Shown: positions 44,674 to 53,990 of the stretch, piece by piece
How positions within the stretch are numbered: the first letter of the stretch is position 1
Layout of the letters: each line of letters begins with the position of its first letter
Assembly: GCA_030528025.1 (NCBI GenBank)
Contig: JAUMZP010000002.1
Location: forward strand, 62,001 to 126,000
Direction: 5' to 3'
DNA length: 64,000 bases
Source of the DNA: Candidatus Saccharimonadota bacterium
Lineage (GTDB): Bacteria; Patescibacteriota; Saccharimonadia; Saccharimonadales; Saccharimonadaceae
The notes under the pieces: generated by a model
Databases searched by the model: none
Seen by the model: the letters and a program-made list of their open reading frames with translations, nothing else
Told to the model about the DNA's origin: nothing
Made by a program: the position numbers and the translations under genes

Positions 44674-45171
44674 GTGCGAGTGCAGATACGTTATGATCGA
44701 TTGGTGGCCGATATAGACAGAGCACTAGTGTATGACAATGTGCCACCTGCAGAGAGCGCGCGCGATTATCGGTATTGGCGAGCAGTGAGCTTAGCGCGGC
44801 TTGCGCTAGAACTGAGCAATGGTAACGATGCGCTTACTCTTGATGGTATGCCAGTGCATTTTACTCGTCACTATGCAGACGCATGGCGCACGGCGCAGTC
44901 AATTGCCCGTGGCCTGTGGACATACCAAACGCGCGGTAGAGAAGAGGAGATTGTAGCAACGATTAATCATGAGTTTCGACCTGAGCAGCAGCTCCAATCA
45001 GTATTGATTATTGCACATTGGCAGTATCACGCTGTAATAAAACCAGATTATATGGGAATGCCTGATTGTGCGCGTATCGGAGGACATATGACAGATATCG
45101 ATCGGTACTCCCAAGAGTTCCTGGAAGACTACTTTCAGATAAATCTAGACAATATCAAGAATAATAGCTAG
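44674..45171 (+). CDS. hypothetical protein
   Basis: 165 residues, soluble. Segments DYRYWRAVSLARLALELSN, HYADAWRTAQSIARGLWTY and LIIAHWQYHAVIKPDY suggest a helical fold. AGGAG lies 6 nt before GTG 44674 (GTG 44680 is an alternative). It follows the lepA 3' half by 17 nt. Not recognised. Confidence 0.55.
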   Translation: MRVQIRYDRLVADIDRALVYDNVPPAESARDYRYWRAVSLARLALELSNGNDALTLDGMPVHFTRHYADAWRTAQSIARGLWTYQTRGREEEIVATINHEFRPEQQLQSVLIIAHWQYHAVIKPDYMGMPDCARIGGHMTDIDRYSQEFLEDYFQINLDNIKNNS

Positions 45172-45227
45172 CTTCTTACGCCACGGGTGAGAAACCACTC
45201 TCCGCGATGTGCTATCATAAATATGAT

Positions 45228-45959
45228 ATGACTATGACGAATCTTCAATCACTTATCGAACAGTATCAGCCAACTGAAGCAGTGCGCCACCTTGTATGTG
45301 ACACAAGGATAGTGTTGCTCGTTGGTATCTCTGGGGCCGGCAAGGATACGACTAAGCAGCGGTTGCTCGCGAGCACCGAGTTTGCCGATATTGTCTCGTA
45401 CACCACCCGTCAGCCTCGCCAAAACAAAGGTGTATGGGAGCAAAAGGGAGTCGACTATCATTACATCGACGAAGCAACTGCCGCAGAACTGTTGCAGAGC
45501 CGTGCCTTCGTCGAGGCGAAGTTTGTCCATGGAACGCTCTATGGTACAGGGGTCAGGCAGATTCAGGATATTCGCGATGCGGGTAAGATTGCTGTGACGG
45601 ATATTGATGTGCAGGGCGTTGATGAGTATAAAAAGCTCTCCCCAGGTGTGGTCGCGATATTCCTCTTGCCGCCAAACTTTCAAGAGTGGCAGCGACGCCT
45701 CAGTGTACGCTATACCTCGCAGGCGGAGTTTGATCGTGAGTGGCCTAAGCGCTATACTAGTGCAATTCGCGAGATCACTCACGCACTCGAAGTTCCATAC
45801 TACCACTTTGTCATCAACGATGATATCGACGAGACGGCGCGCATTGTGCGAGCGATTGCCTCCAAGCCAGATGTGTATAACCGCAAGGACGACGAGGCTC
45901 GCTTAGCGGCGCGAGATTTGCTCGATAGCCTCTTGCGCGAGCACCCGGAGCATGTATGA
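45228..45959 (+). CDS. gmk: guanylate kinase-like protein
   Basis: 243 residues. P-loop LLVGISGAGKDTTKQRLL, the GMP-binding region VSYTTRQPRQNKGVWEQKGVD (S/T-T-R-x-x-R), and AVTDIDVQGVDEYKKL. It would convert GMP to GDP. The N- and C-termini are longer than in E. coli, and the P-loop has Asp after Lys, so a broader nucleotide-kinase role cannot be excluded. The stop overlaps the next start by ATGA. Confidence 0.82.
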   Translation: MTMTNLQSLIEQYQPTEAVRHLVCDTRIVLLVGISGAGKDTTKQRLLASTEFADIVSYTTRQPRQNKGVWEQKGVDYHYIDEATAAELLQSRAFVEAKFVHGTLYGTGVRQIQDIRDAGKIAVTDIDVQGVDEYKKLSPGVVAIFLLPPNFQEWQRRLSVRYTSQAEFDREWPKRYTSAIREITHALEVPYYHFVINDDIDETARIVRAIASKPDVYNRKDDEARLAARDLLDSLLREHPEHV

Positions 45960-47386
45960 GTAAGCCAGCCACGCATGCTGCCGCTGAGCTAGGTGATGCA
46001 GAGCATAAGCAACGTTCATCTCTGGCGCTGCGTCGACCAGTGTGGTCACCCACGGCGTTGGTCGATCAAGGGTTCTTTATTTTTGCGGGGGTGGCGTCAT
46101 TTTGGTTTGTTTGGCTGGTGTGGCGCGAGGGCTGGCACACTGGTGGCTGGTGGCTGGTAGGGTTCTTTGCTGTGGTGTGGGTGATTACGGCATATTTTGC
46201 ATTGCCGCGCCTGCACCGTATCTTAAGTAGTATTTATGTGCCCAATTATTTCATTGGCCGGACACGCACTACAGATGGCCTCCTCGGAGATCCGGTTAAT
46301 CTTGCCTTTCGTAGTAGTGAAGCCCAGTTGCACCGCGCTATGACGGCCGCTGGCTGGGCGCTGGCTGATGACGTGACGGTACGCTCGTCGTGGCGGATTA
46401 TCCTCGCCACACTAACCCGCCGCAGCTATCCTAATGCACCAGTCTCGCCCCTAGTGCTGTTTGGCAGGCAGCAGGATTTTGCCTACCAGCAGGAGATCGA
46501 TGGCAACCCAGGCAAGCGCCACCACGTGCGCTTTTGGCGCTGCCCCCAGGGGTGGTTGTTGCCTGGCGGGCATCAGGTGGACTGGCTGGCGGCTGGTACG
46601 TACGACAAGAGTGTGGGGTTATCAATCTTTACGTTGCAAGTGACACACAAGATTGACGAGAACACCGACATCGAGCGCGACTATGTCGTCAAAACGGTTA
46701 CGCGCGCCCTTCGTTCGATTGAACTCACGGTGCTGGAGGATTTCTCGACGGGCTACCACTCGCGCAACGGGGGTGGGGATAATATTATTACCGATGGCGA
46801 CCTGCCCGTTATTGAGCTTGGCCGTGTTCGCGCCAAAGCAAGTGAAGACGAGGACGTGCCTTCCGATCTGATTCTCGACGCAACGACGCACGAGACTATG
46901 CCTGATGAACACGCTACTCTCATGTCGCAATTTTTGAGCCGCCGCCCACCACAGATCGCCCTTGGGATTATTATGATTGGCCTTGCGATTGCTGTAGCCA
47001 CGATGAGCACCTTCTTCGAGATTCTCAACTTTAGCCACTTGCGCATGGAAGTTGTACGGATTTTTCACGAGAGTGGCCTGCCGCTGCAGAGTATTGAGAG
47101 TGCGACGCATATCGTGGCGACTATCTCGGCCATTGTATCGACAACGTGGATTGGTATCGTGATTTTTCTTGCGGGGCTAACCTTCCGCGGTAGTGATCGC
47201 TCGCGTATTTTACTGATGAGCATTGCCAGCCTTGCAGCGGTGATTAGTTCATTTGGGTTGACGATCGGCAGGGTCACATGGTCGGCGGCTGGCACACTGC
47301 TCTTCATTGGTATCAACATCGTCATCGTGCTCATGTTCTCCACCGATGCTGCTCGGCGCTTCACGCGGGCACGCAGTGGGAAATGA
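45956..47386 (+). CDS. LssY_C-domain membrane protein
   Basis: 476 residues. Two N-terminal membrane spans (about 37-80), then the LssY C-terminal domain: GDPVNLAFRSSEAQLHRAMT, AAGWALADDVTVRSSWR, APVSPLVLFGRQQDFAYQQE, KRHHVRFWRCPQGWLLPGG and LAAGTYDKSVGLSIFTLQ. Four more membrane spans follow at the C-terminus. LssY proteins are linked to type I secretion loci in Legionella; the biochemical role is unknown. Coupled to gmk by a 4-nt overlap. Confidence 0.82.
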   Translation: MSKPATHAAAELGDAEHKQRSSLALRRPVWSPTALVDQGFFIFAGVASFWFVWLVWREGWHTGGWWLVGFFAVVWVITAYFALPRLHRILSSIYVPNYFIGRTRTTDGLLGDPVNLAFRSSEAQLHRAMTAAGWALADDVTVRSSWRIILATLTRRSYPNAPVSPLVLFGRQQDFAYQQEIDGNPGKRHHVRFWRCPQGWLLPGGHQVDWLAAGTYDKSVGLSIFTLQVTHKIDENTDIERDYVVKTVTRALRSIELTVLEDFSTGYHSRNGGGDNIITDGDLPVIELGRVRAKASEDEDVPSDLILDATTHETMPDEHATLMSQFLSRRPPQIALGIIMIGLAIAVATMSTFFEILNFSHLRMEVVRIFHESGLPLQSIESATHIVATISAIVSTTWIGIVIFLAGLTFRGSDRSRILLMSIASLAAVISSFGLTIGRVTWSAAGTLLFIGINIVIVLMFSTDAARRFTRARSGK

Positions 47387-47520
47387 TAGCCCGGATTCAT
47401 AGATTGTACTTGTTATTATTGTGCTGTTTCTACTCTGATGCGGGCGAGAAGGGTAGTTTATTGTATCTGATAAAGCTACTATCGATCGTAACAATTAACC
47501 CCAGCCTCAGGGATAAGAGC

Positions 47521-47543
47521 TGAATCCTCACGAATAATATTCA
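47521..47543. promoter_or_regulatory. 23-nt inverted repeat, TGAATCC-N9-ATATTCA (copy 4)
   Basis: Right half exact, left half with two mismatches, same 23-nt length. It ends 19 nt before the start of the Cys-motif gene at 47563, where an operator would overlap the promoter. Confidence 0.4.
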
Positions 47544-47562
47544 TCCCTATCAATCCCTATTA

Positions 47563-48195
47563 ATGTTCCAAGGAAAGGGTGATAACAACGAGAGGCGTGA
47601 GAGCTGCCAGAGTTTTGACAGCTCAAATTTACTCAGATTGACAACAGGGCAAAAAATCGCTACACTACCTGATATTGTGAAAGAGCGGTTTGATGATTTT
47701 GACGATATTGTCGGTGAACTTAGGACTGGCTCTGACCCTGATAGCTATATTCCTGAACAATGTCGAAAGTGCCCGCTCCTGGCAGGAATAATAGAAGCGC
47801 TCAAAATGGCATTAGCGCAGAAGGAAGCGCTGAAACGTACAGCGCTGGAAACGGCGGATAATATTACAACATGGCTACGAGCACAAGGCACACCCGAGGA
47901 AGAAATAGAGCAGATCCTAGAAGACCCAGAGCGGCTAGAAAAAGCACGAGCTGAGTATAGGAAAATCGTAGAGATGAAGCTTGCTATAGGAGACGCCGCG
48001 TTCAATCAGCTGCTACCAGGCATAGAAAGGCAAACAGCAGGCTGCCCTGGAATTATAAAATGCATAAGTCTAGATGAAAGAACAGTTGCAAAGGTGTGCG
48101 GCTCACCCACTATGTCTGACAGAGAGAGTAACGAGAGTAACGAAGTAGCGATAGTCCATCGTACTGGCGGAGATGAGCAGGACTCATCCGAATGA
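47563..48195 (+). CDS. hypothetical protein with SYIPxQCxxCP motif (paralog A)
   Basis: 210 residues, soluble, acidic and mainly helical. The motif SYIPEQCRKCP lies at about 64-74, followed by a long helix (LLAGIIEALKMALAQKEAL) and a second Cys pair (AGCPGIIKC). The next gene shares the motif. CxxC pairs could bind zinc or iron, or pair in a disulfide. No promoter-strength ribosome site is seen. Not recognised. Confidence 0.6.
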   Translation: MFQGKGDNNERRESCQSFDSSNLLRLTTGQKIATLPDIVKERFDDFDDIVGELRTGSDPDSYIPEQCRKCPLLAGIIEALKMALAQKEALKRTALETADNITTWLRAQGTPEEEIEQILEDPERLEKARAEYRKIVEMKLAIGDAAFNQLLPGIERQTAGCPGIIKCISLDERTVAKVCGSPTMSDRESNESNEVAIVHRTGGDEQDSSE

Positions 48196-48261
48196 GACGC
48201 CTCCGACCAATAGCAGCCTATTTTGCCAATAAATAACGACAGAGGAATATACAAAACACCG

Positions 48262-48564
48262 ATGGCATCAGATAAAGAACGAGAATTTTATGGCATTGTG
48301 GAGGGGCTTGATGAGCCAGATATATCTGCAGCTTCTTATATCCCCAAGCAGTGCTATGGCTGTCCACGAGCAGCCGAGCTGCGCCGCAGGATAGCGATGA
48401 TGGCCTGGACATATAGTGAGCTCTGGAAAAATTGCTTTGACATTGTAGATGGTGACCCTGACCTAGGCAAGGCCATCGTGCGTGCTATGGATCGGCTCAA
48501 GCAGCAGAATCTGCAGGCAAGAAATGAACTGAGCCAGCTCGTTGCTCAGTGTGAGGAGCGCTAG
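48262..48564 (+). CDS. hypothetical protein with SYIPxQCxxCP motif (paralog B)
   Basis: 100 residues from ATG 48262 (TTG 48223 is an alternative with AGAGGA between). SYIPKQCYGCP at about 26-36 matches paralog A (SYIPEQCRKCP), with similar upstream spacing to an acidic FxxIV segment and a following helix (LRRRIAMMAWTYSEL). It is shorter and lacks the second Cys pair of A. The two genes look like a tandem duplication that diverged. Confidence 0.55.
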   Translation: MASDKEREFYGIVEGLDEPDISAASYIPKQCYGCPRAAELRRRIAMMAWTYSELWKNCFDIVDGDPDLGKAIVRAMDRLKQQNLQARNELSQLVAQCEER

Positions 48565-48685
48565 TTGTGATAGGTAAAATAGTAAGAAGAAATAGCAAGG
48601 CAGTAGAGATAAAGATCACTGCATGTATGTCGCCATCGCTCCTGCATCGCGATCTCGACGACCAAGAAGCGGAGGGTAACTTGCT

Positions 48686-49570
48686 GTGACACGCCGCTGG
48701 CATACTGGACCACAATCGATCCAAGAGTGGTATAGCTCCACCCAAGAGCGGGGGTATGGCTATACGCTTGCTCGTGATGGGCTGGAGCTAGCACACGAAA
48801 TTGCCGATCTCCCGAGAGTACAAGAGGCGCTGGGAAACGTCTGCATGCTTGCAACAACGCTGGACACGCTCCATGCCTGTCGTGTGACTCGCCGTGGTAT
48901 ACTCTCACCACCACGCGACTATCCGCACGGACAATGGCAAGAGCGCGATGTATATCCGCTCATTGCTGTACCTGCAAATGACTATGTACGATCGCCTATG
49001 CGCTATCCCGCGCCAACTCAGCGCCGTAATGTAGCAAGAGCAGCACAATATCCAGAAGCTATGGCAGACCTCTCCACACCACAGGCTTGGCCACTTGACG
49101 AAATACCGCCTGTCCAAGACGGGCAACACGCCATTGCCTATGCTGAGTCAATAGCCATTACGCCAGACTATCGCGCGTATTGTGGCCGCCCACACATTAG
49201 CCTCCGCAAGAAGCAGCCTGGTCGGCCTGATAGGTCGCAGATGCTTATGGCTGCACATGAGGTTATTCATGAGGTAGTCCACCTAAGCCATTTTGTTCAT
49301 TATCCGATATATCATGAGGAAGAGAGGGCCCGATACCGCGCCATCACCGAGATTGTCGCTTTTAGCGTTAATGCGGCAGTGAGCCGAGCAATTGCACAGG
49401 GGTCACCGGCGATGCGTGAGCGATATCTTGCAGCAATGTCGACAGCGATGCGGGTTGATGCAGCCCGTCATTCTATCAATGGTCCGATCTCAAGTAACCA
49501 CGCCTTTGCTAATATCGAGCAGGTTATCACAGCAGTCAAGCAGCAAGGAATAGGCTACATCTTTCACTAG
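48686..49570 (+). CDS. putative HExxH metallopeptidase-like protein
   Basis: 294 residues, soluble. HEVIHEVVHL (191-200) gives an HExxH helix with a third His four residues on, and EERARYRAITEIVAF follows with a candidate Glu ligand (Glu217 region). This resembles zincin-type domains, but no family is recognised, and there is no signal peptide. GTG 48686 is the start, 120 nt after paralog B. HrcA and a CIRCE site follow. Confidence 0.55.
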   Translation: MTRRWHTGPQSIQEWYSSTQERGYGYTLARDGLELAHEIADLPRVQEALGNVCMLATTLDTLHACRVTRRGILSPPRDYPHGQWQERDVYPLIAVPANDYVRSPMRYPAPTQRRNVARAAQYPEAMADLSTPQAWPLDEIPPVQDGQHAIAYAESIAITPDYRAYCGRPHISLRKKQPGRPDRSQMLMAAHEVIHEVVHLSHFVHYPIYHEEERARYRAITEIVAFSVNAAVSRAIAQGSPAMRERYLAAMSTAMRVDAARHSINGPISSNHAFANIEQVITAVKQQGIGYIFH

Positions 49571-49574
49571 CTCA

Positions 49575-49601
49575 TTAGCACTCTATTGACGAGAGTGCCA
49601 A
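49575..49601 (+). promoter_or_regulatory. CIRCE operator upstream of hrcA
   Basis: TTAGCACTC-N9-GAGTGCCAA, one mismatch to the consensus TTAGCACTC-N9-GAGTGCTAA. It lies immediately upstream of the TATAAT box (49610-49615) of hrcA, giving autorepression. Confidence 0.9.
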
Positions 49602-49621
49602 CTCTACGCTATAATGCGACT

Positions 49622-50332
49622 ATGACCGAACGGCAACAAGCGATTCTTTCTGCCATCATCGAGCAATACGCCGAGATTGCTGCCCCTGTGGGGAGTGTAA
49701 CGCTGGCGAAGCTATTTGGGGTGTCTAGTGCAACTATCCGTAGCGAGATGGCTAAGCTCGAAGAGATGGGCTTCGTCAAGGCGCCGCACACTAGTGCTGG
49801 GCGTATCCCCACCAGTAAGGGCTATCGCTTCTATGTCAATGGCATCACTAACGCCCAGATGAGCGAGCTCCCTAGCGGGATTGACCGCAGCACCAAGGCT
49901 ATTGAAGCGCATGTTAACTCACATCTTGATGCGGCTGATCGAGCCATTCGCAGTGCGGTAGATAGCCTCGTCGAGCTTACGGGCAACCTGGGCTTTGCTA
50001 CCATTGGAAGTGAGCTCTATATGAATGGCATTAGCCGGCTCTTTAGTCAGCCAGAATTTCTTGAGGGCAAGCATGTCCAATCAGTGGCGCATTTGATTGA
50101 CAATATCGAGCCGTGGCTGCGCGAAGCTCGGCCCAACGAGCCACTCAATGTCTTCATCGGCAGCGAGAACCCCATTGGCAAGAGCAGCGATGCGACGCTC
50201 ATTATTAGCAAATTTCGCTCGCCCTATAGCGACCGCAGCTACATTGGTGTAATTGGTCCTATGCGTCAGCACTACCGCCGTACTATCGAGCTGGTCAAGC
50301 GCACTGGGGTGATGCTGGAGGAGATATTATAA
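49622..50332 (+). CDS. hrcA: heat-inducible transcription repressor HrcA, short form
   Basis: 236 residues against about 340 in Bacillus. The N-terminal winged helix is complete (ILSAIIEQYAEIAAPVGSV, SSATIRSEMAKLEEMGFV, SAGRIPTSKGYRFYV) and the C-terminal FIGSENP and YIGVIGPMRQHY motifs are present. The missing ~100 residues correspond to the inserted dimerising domain and part of the GAF-like domain. It binds CIRCE and is released on heat stress through chaperone titration. TATAAT is 6 nt before ATG 49622. Confidence 0.92.
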   Translation: MTERQQAILSAIIEQYAEIAAPVGSVTLAKLFGVSSATIRSEMAKLEEMGFVKAPHTSAGRIPTSKGYRFYVNGITNAQMSELPSGIDRSTKAIEAHVNSHLDAADRAIRSAVDSLVELTGNLGFATIGSELYMNGISRLFSQPEFLEGKHVQSVAHLIDNIEPWLREARPNEPLNVFIGSENPIGKSSDATLIISKFRSPYSDRSYIGVIGPMRQHYRRTIELVKRTGVMLEEIL

Positions 50333-50367
50333 TGACACGACCACTGTTATTTGCGCCGCAGCCGTGC

Positions 50368-50407
50368 TATACTATGAAGGATAATGACGACTGAGCAGCC
50401 TGCTCAG
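50368..50407 (+). promoter_or_regulatory. grpE promoter and leader palindrome
   Basis: TGCTATACT extended -10 (TATACT 50368-50373) is followed in the leader by the perfect palindrome CTGAGCAG-C-CTGCTCAG (50391-50407). It is not a CIRCE. It may be an operator or an RNA hairpin ahead of the GGAGG site. Confidence 0.45.
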
Positions 50408-50446
50408 TACCACAGGCAAAACCACTAGGCAGGAGGAATGATATCG

Positions 50447-50923
50447 ATGACAAAACACAAGAAAGCGCCAAATACAACGGAGCTTGAGCAGCAGATTGGC
50501 GAGCTTACACAAGATTTGCAGCGCACTAGAGCAGACTTTGAGAATTATCGCAAACGCGTTGACGCCGAAAAATCCCACGCCAAGGCAGCGGGTGCTCAGC
50601 AAGCAATTCGCAAGCTCCTGCCTGTAATTGATACGATCGAGCGCGCCACTGCCAATGTCCCCAAGAAACTTCAGAATGATACCTGGGCGAGTGGAGTAGT
50701 AGCGATGTCGAAAAAGCTCGATGGCTTGATGGCAGAATTCAAGCTTGAGCCGATCGTGGTTGAGCTTGGCACGACCGAGTTTGATCCAGACCTCCACGAA
50801 GCCGTTTCGATGGATGATGAAGGTGGCGACAAAGAAATTATTAGCGAAGAGCTGCAGCGCGGCTATAAGCTTGATGGCCACGTCCTGCGCCATGCTATGG
50901 TGCGGGTCAGCCGGCAGCCGTAG
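50447..50923 (+). CDS. grpE: nucleotide exchange factor GrpE
   Basis: 158 residues. Long N-terminal coiled coil (LEQQIGELTQDLQRTRADF, ENYRKRVDAEK) and the beta domain with AVSMDDEGGDKEI-like and LQRGYKLDGHVLRHAMVRV. It is the exchange factor for DnaK. ATG 50447 has AGGAGGA 9 nt upstream; the ATG at 50438 is too close to it. Confidence 0.93.
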   Translation: MTKHKKAPNTTELEQQIGELTQDLQRTRADFENYRKRVDAEKSHAKAAGAQQAIRKLLPVIDTIERATANVPKKLQNDTWASGVVAMSKKLDGLMAEFKLEPIVVELGTTEFDPDLHEAVSMDDEGGDKEIISEELQRGYKLDGHVLRHAMVRVSRQP

Positions 50924-50934
50924 GAGTGAGTGGG

Positions 50935-51735
50935 ATGAGGCGTTGGCTGCTTGCAGGAACACTCATCATCATAGCAACACTTAGTGTTGGCAGTGCTCAG
51001 ACTCATGCAACGCCACTGGCCAACCAAGCCGATATTACCGTGGTTAAGAGAGCGAGCACAGCCTATCAAGCCTTTACACGTGAGCTTTATGCCACTCAGC
51101 CCAAGAAGGACTCTATTGATGAACAAGCCAAGCAGGCCGCAGCAGCCTTTGCGGTAGTAGCAGGGCATTCATTTTCGGCACAGCTTGGCGATGAGTACAG
51201 CCGTCATGCGGCAGCTGTGAAGGAAAAAGCCTCAGCCGTCAAGACGCTTCTTGGGCGTGCTCCGCAAACCTTTGCTAGCAAAGATACGCAGGCTGCAGCA
51301 GTCTATTTGACAGATGTAGAAACAGCAGTGAGTCAGTATGACTCAGCCGTTGGTGTGCTTAATACAACAGTAGACGATGCTAACCAAGCGACGAATCGCC
51401 TCTACTTGTTTATGGTGATTAGTGCTGGGCTCGTGGCGGCACTTGCTGCAGTCTGGACCTGGCGCCAGCATACCCGGACATTTGCTAGTAAGCGTGTAGT
51501 GCGGGCACGCTGGGCGGTGGTTGCAGCAGCGGCTGCACCACTGGTGGGTGCGGTTTCGCTCTATGTGATATTTATCCAGGGGAGCGACACGCGAGTTGTG
51601 CGCGGCGTGGGCTACGCAGTGCTGACCGGTGGTGTGGCAGTTCTTATCTATGCAGTGATGGTGTATTGGCGTCTCCGGCGAGCTGAAACGCTCGCTGCGG
51701 CAATTACTGCGGGTGATGAAATCTATCAGTGGTGA
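50935..51735 (+). CDS. exported three-span membrane protein in the chaperone cluster
   Basis: 266 residues. A signal peptide (LLAGTLIIIATLSVGSAQTHA) is followed by a helical exterior domain (about 30-150) and three membrane segments at the C-terminus. It sits between grpE and dnaK, where dnaJ might be expected; it has no J-domain (no HPD). It is translated from the grpE message (12 nt gap, overlapping ribosome site). Not recognised; a role in envelope stress is only suggested by position. Confidence 0.62.
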   Translation: MRRWLLAGTLIIIATLSVGSAQTHATPLANQADITVVKRASTAYQAFTRELYATQPKKDSIDEQAKQAAAAFAVVAGHSFSAQLGDEYSRHAAAVKEKASAVKTLLGRAPQTFASKDTQAAAVYLTDVETAVSQYDSAVGVLNTTVDDANQATNRLYLFMVISAGLVAALAAVWTWRQHTRTFASKRVVRARWAVVAAAAAPLVGAVSLYVIFIQGSDTRVVRGVGYAVLTGGVAVLIYAVMVYWRLRRAETLAAAITAGDEIYQW

Positions 51736-51745
51736 GCAAAATCTA

Positions 51746-51772
51746 TTAGCACTCTTGACAGCCGAGTGCTAG
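51746..51772 (+). promoter_or_regulatory. CIRCE operator 1 of dnaK
   Basis: TTAGCACTC-N9-GAGTGCTAG. Its 9-nt spacer contains the -35 box TTGACA (51755-51760), so bound HrcA blocks polymerase. Confidence 0.93.
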
Positions 51773-51783
51773 CTCGCTATACT
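51755..51783 (+). promoter_or_regulatory. dnaK promoter
   Basis: TTGACA (51755-51760), a 17-nt spacer and TATACT (51778-51783): an almost perfect housekeeping promoter placed between two CIRCE boxes. Confidence 0.85.
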
Positions 51784-51790
51784 AAACCTA

Positions 51791-51817
51791 TTGGCACTCA
51801 CCTCCAAAGAGTGCTAG
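51791..51817 (+). promoter_or_regulatory. CIRCE operator 2 of dnaK
   Basis: TTGGCACTC-N9-GAGTGCTAG with one mismatch in the left arm. It covers the transcription start region, 45 bp from operator 1. Confidence 0.9.
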
Positions 51818-51900
51818 AATAAACAAGATGTTAATAACCGAAACAATAAACTAACAATGTTGCGTCGCTGCCAGCAGGGCAGGCGCACAGGAGGAAACAT

Positions 51901-53823
51901 ATGGGTAAAACTATCGGTATCGACCTCGGTACAACCAACAGTGCCTTTGCGTACTTAATCGCGGGTAAGCCAGAAGTTATCACTAATGCTGAGGGTAACC
52001 GCACCACACCATCCGTGGTAGCAATCAACAAAAAAGGTGAGCGCCTTGTGGGGCAGGTGGCGCAGCGCCAGCGTGTGACCAACCCAAAAAACACAATCTA
52101 TGGCGTCAAGCGCTTGATTGGCCGCAAATTCACTGACAAAGAAGTCCAGAAAGATCTCGATATCATGCCATACGAGATTGTCAAGAAAGGCAATGCCGTT
52201 GCCGTTAAGCTGGGTGATAAAGAATATACACCAGAAGAAGTGAGCGCTATGATCCTCAGCAAGATCAAGGCTGACGCCGAAGCCTTCTTGGGCGAGAAGG
52301 TAACGAAGGCGGTCATTACCGTGCCAGCTTACTTCGACGACTCGCAGCGCCAAGCTACCAAGGATGCCGGTAAGATTGCTGGCCTAGAAGTCGAGCGTAT
52401 CATCAATGAGCCAACGGCGGCTGCTCTCGCCTATGGTCTTAATAAAGGTAAAGAAGAGAACATCGTTGTCTTTGACCTTGGTGGTGGTACCTTCGACGTT
52501 TCGGTGCTGGAGATTGCTGATGAGATCTTCCAAGTGAAGTCGACTAATGGTGATACTCACCTTGGTGGTGAGGACTTCGACAACGCTATCGTCAACTACT
52601 TCCTCGATGACTTCAAGGCCAAAGAAGGTATTGATCTACACAAAGACAACGCTGCCATGCAGCGCCTCAAGGACGAAGCCGAGAAGGCAAAGAAAGAACT
52701 CTCGACTGTTACTGAGTATGATGTCAACATTCCATTCATCACAGCTGATGCCGATGGGCCAAAGCACTTTGAGATGAGCCTGACGCGTGCTAAGCTCGAG
52801 GATCTGGTAAAGGATCTGCTCGACCGCCTCGATGGGCCAGTAGAAAAAGCGCTCAAAGACGCCAAGCTGAGCAAGTCTGATATCAACAACATCGTTATGG
52901 TTGGTGGTATGACTCGTATGCCAGCAGTGGTTGAGCGGGTGAAGAAGCTGTTTGACAAAGACCCAATGCAGGGCGTCAACCCAGACGAAGTAGTGGCCGT
53001 TGGTGCGGCCATCCAGGGTGGTGTGCTTGCTGGTGATGTCAAGGATGTGCTGCTGCTGGATGTGACACCGCTAAGCCTCGGCATTGAGACAATGGGCGGC
53101 GTATCAACCAAGCTAATTGAGCGCAACACCACTGTGCCAACCAGCAAGAGTGAAGTATTCTCAACCGCAGCAGACAACCAGCCACAAGTGGAGATTCATG
53201 TTTTGCAGGGTGAGCGCGAGTTTGCCAACGACAACAAAAGCCTGGGCCGTTTCGTGCTTGATGGTATTGCGCCAGCACCACGCGGTGTGCCACAGATTGA
53301 AGTGACCTTTAACATTGACGCTAATGGTATCCTCAGTGTTACCGCTAAGGACAAAGGCACAGGTAAAGAGCAGTCGATCACCATCCAAAACTCTGGCAAC
53401 ATGAGCAAAGAAGACATCGAGAAGGCACAGAAGGAAGCTGAGCTTCACGCCGACGAAGACAAGAAAAAGCGTGAAGTAATTGACGCCAAGAACCACCTCG
53501 AGAACGCCATCTACCAGGCAAAGAAAATGCCCGATGAGTTTAAGGACAAGATCTCAAGCGACGACAAGAAGACGCTGGAAGATGCCATTGCCGAAGCCGA
53601 GAAGCACAAGAACGCAGAAGACAAAGACGAACTCGAGGCTGCCACCAAGGCACTGGGCGACGTGACGATGTCTATCGGTGCTAAGCTCTATCAACAGCAA
53701 GCTGAGGACAAAAAAGCCGAAGAAGAAGCTGATGCTAAGGCGAAAGCTACCGACAAAAAGCCTGGCAAAGACGAACCCGTCGAAGGCGAAGTTGTCGACG
53801 ACAAAAGCAACGACAAGAAGTAG
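51901..53823 (+). CDS. dnaK: chaperone protein DnaK (Hsp70)
   Basis: 640 residues, full length. ATPase domain with [56 protein letters not shown] and [11 protein letters not shown]; substrate domain with [16 protein letters not shown] and [19 protein letters not shown]; then a lid and a Lys/Glu/Asp-rich tail ending in NDKK. AGGAGG precedes ATG 51901. dnaJ is not next to it in this window. Confidence 0.98.
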   Translation: MGKTIGIDLGTTNSAFAYLIAGKPEVITNAEGNRTTPSVVAINKKGERLVGQVAQRQRVTNPKNTIYGVKRLIGRKFTDKEVQKDLDIMPYEIVKKGNAVAVKLGDKEYTPEEVSAMILSKIKADAEAFLGEKVTKAVITVPAYFDDSQRQATKDAGKIAGLEVERIINEPTAAALAYGLNKGKEENIVVFDLGGGTFDVSVLEIADEIFQVKSTNGDTHLGGEDFDNAIVNYFLDDFKAKEGIDLHKDNAAMQRLKDEAEKAKKELSTVTEYDVNIPFITADADGPKHFEMSLTRAKLEDLVKDLLDRLDGPVEKALKDAKLSKSDINNIVMVGGMTRMPAVVERVKKLFDKDPMQGVNPDEVVAVGAAIQGGVLAGDVKDVLLLDVTPLSLGIETMGGVSTKLIERNTTVPTSKSEVFSTAADNQPQVEIHVLQGEREFANDNKSLGRFVLDGIAPAPRGVPQIEVTFNIDANGILSVTAKDKGTGKEQSITIQNSGNMSKEDIEKAQKEAELHADEDKKKREVIDAKNHLENAIYQAKKMPDEFKDKISSDDKKTLEDAIAEAEKHKNAEDKDELEAATKALGDVTMSIGAKLYQQQAEDKKAEEEADAKAKATDKKPGKDEPVEGEVVDDKSNDKK

Positions 53824-53849
53824 TATAACGCTATAGTTACAGCTGCATT

Positions 53850-53882
53850 GCAAATAGCCATCTGGAAAGGGTGGCTATTTGC
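53850..53882 (+). terminator. hairpin after dnaK
   Basis: GCAAATAGCCA and TGGCTATTTGC pair around a 10-nt loop 27 nt after the dnaK stop. The T-run is within the stem rather than after it. Confidence 0.6.
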
Positions 53883-53945
53883 TTAGTGTTATGAGTGCCC
53901 ATAATGACAAATATCAAACGCCTCAAGCGAATCTACAAAGAAAAC

Positions 53946-53972
53946 AAGAAGCTCACCTAGTATGAGCTTCTT
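53946..53972 (-). terminator. terminator of the FKBP gene
   Basis: AAGAAGCTCA/TGAGCTTCTT with a 7-nt loop; on the minus strand it is followed by a T-rich tract (TTGTTTTC), just past the FKBP stop. Confidence 0.7.
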
Positions 53973-53990
53973 ATTGCGCGCTAACCCCTG

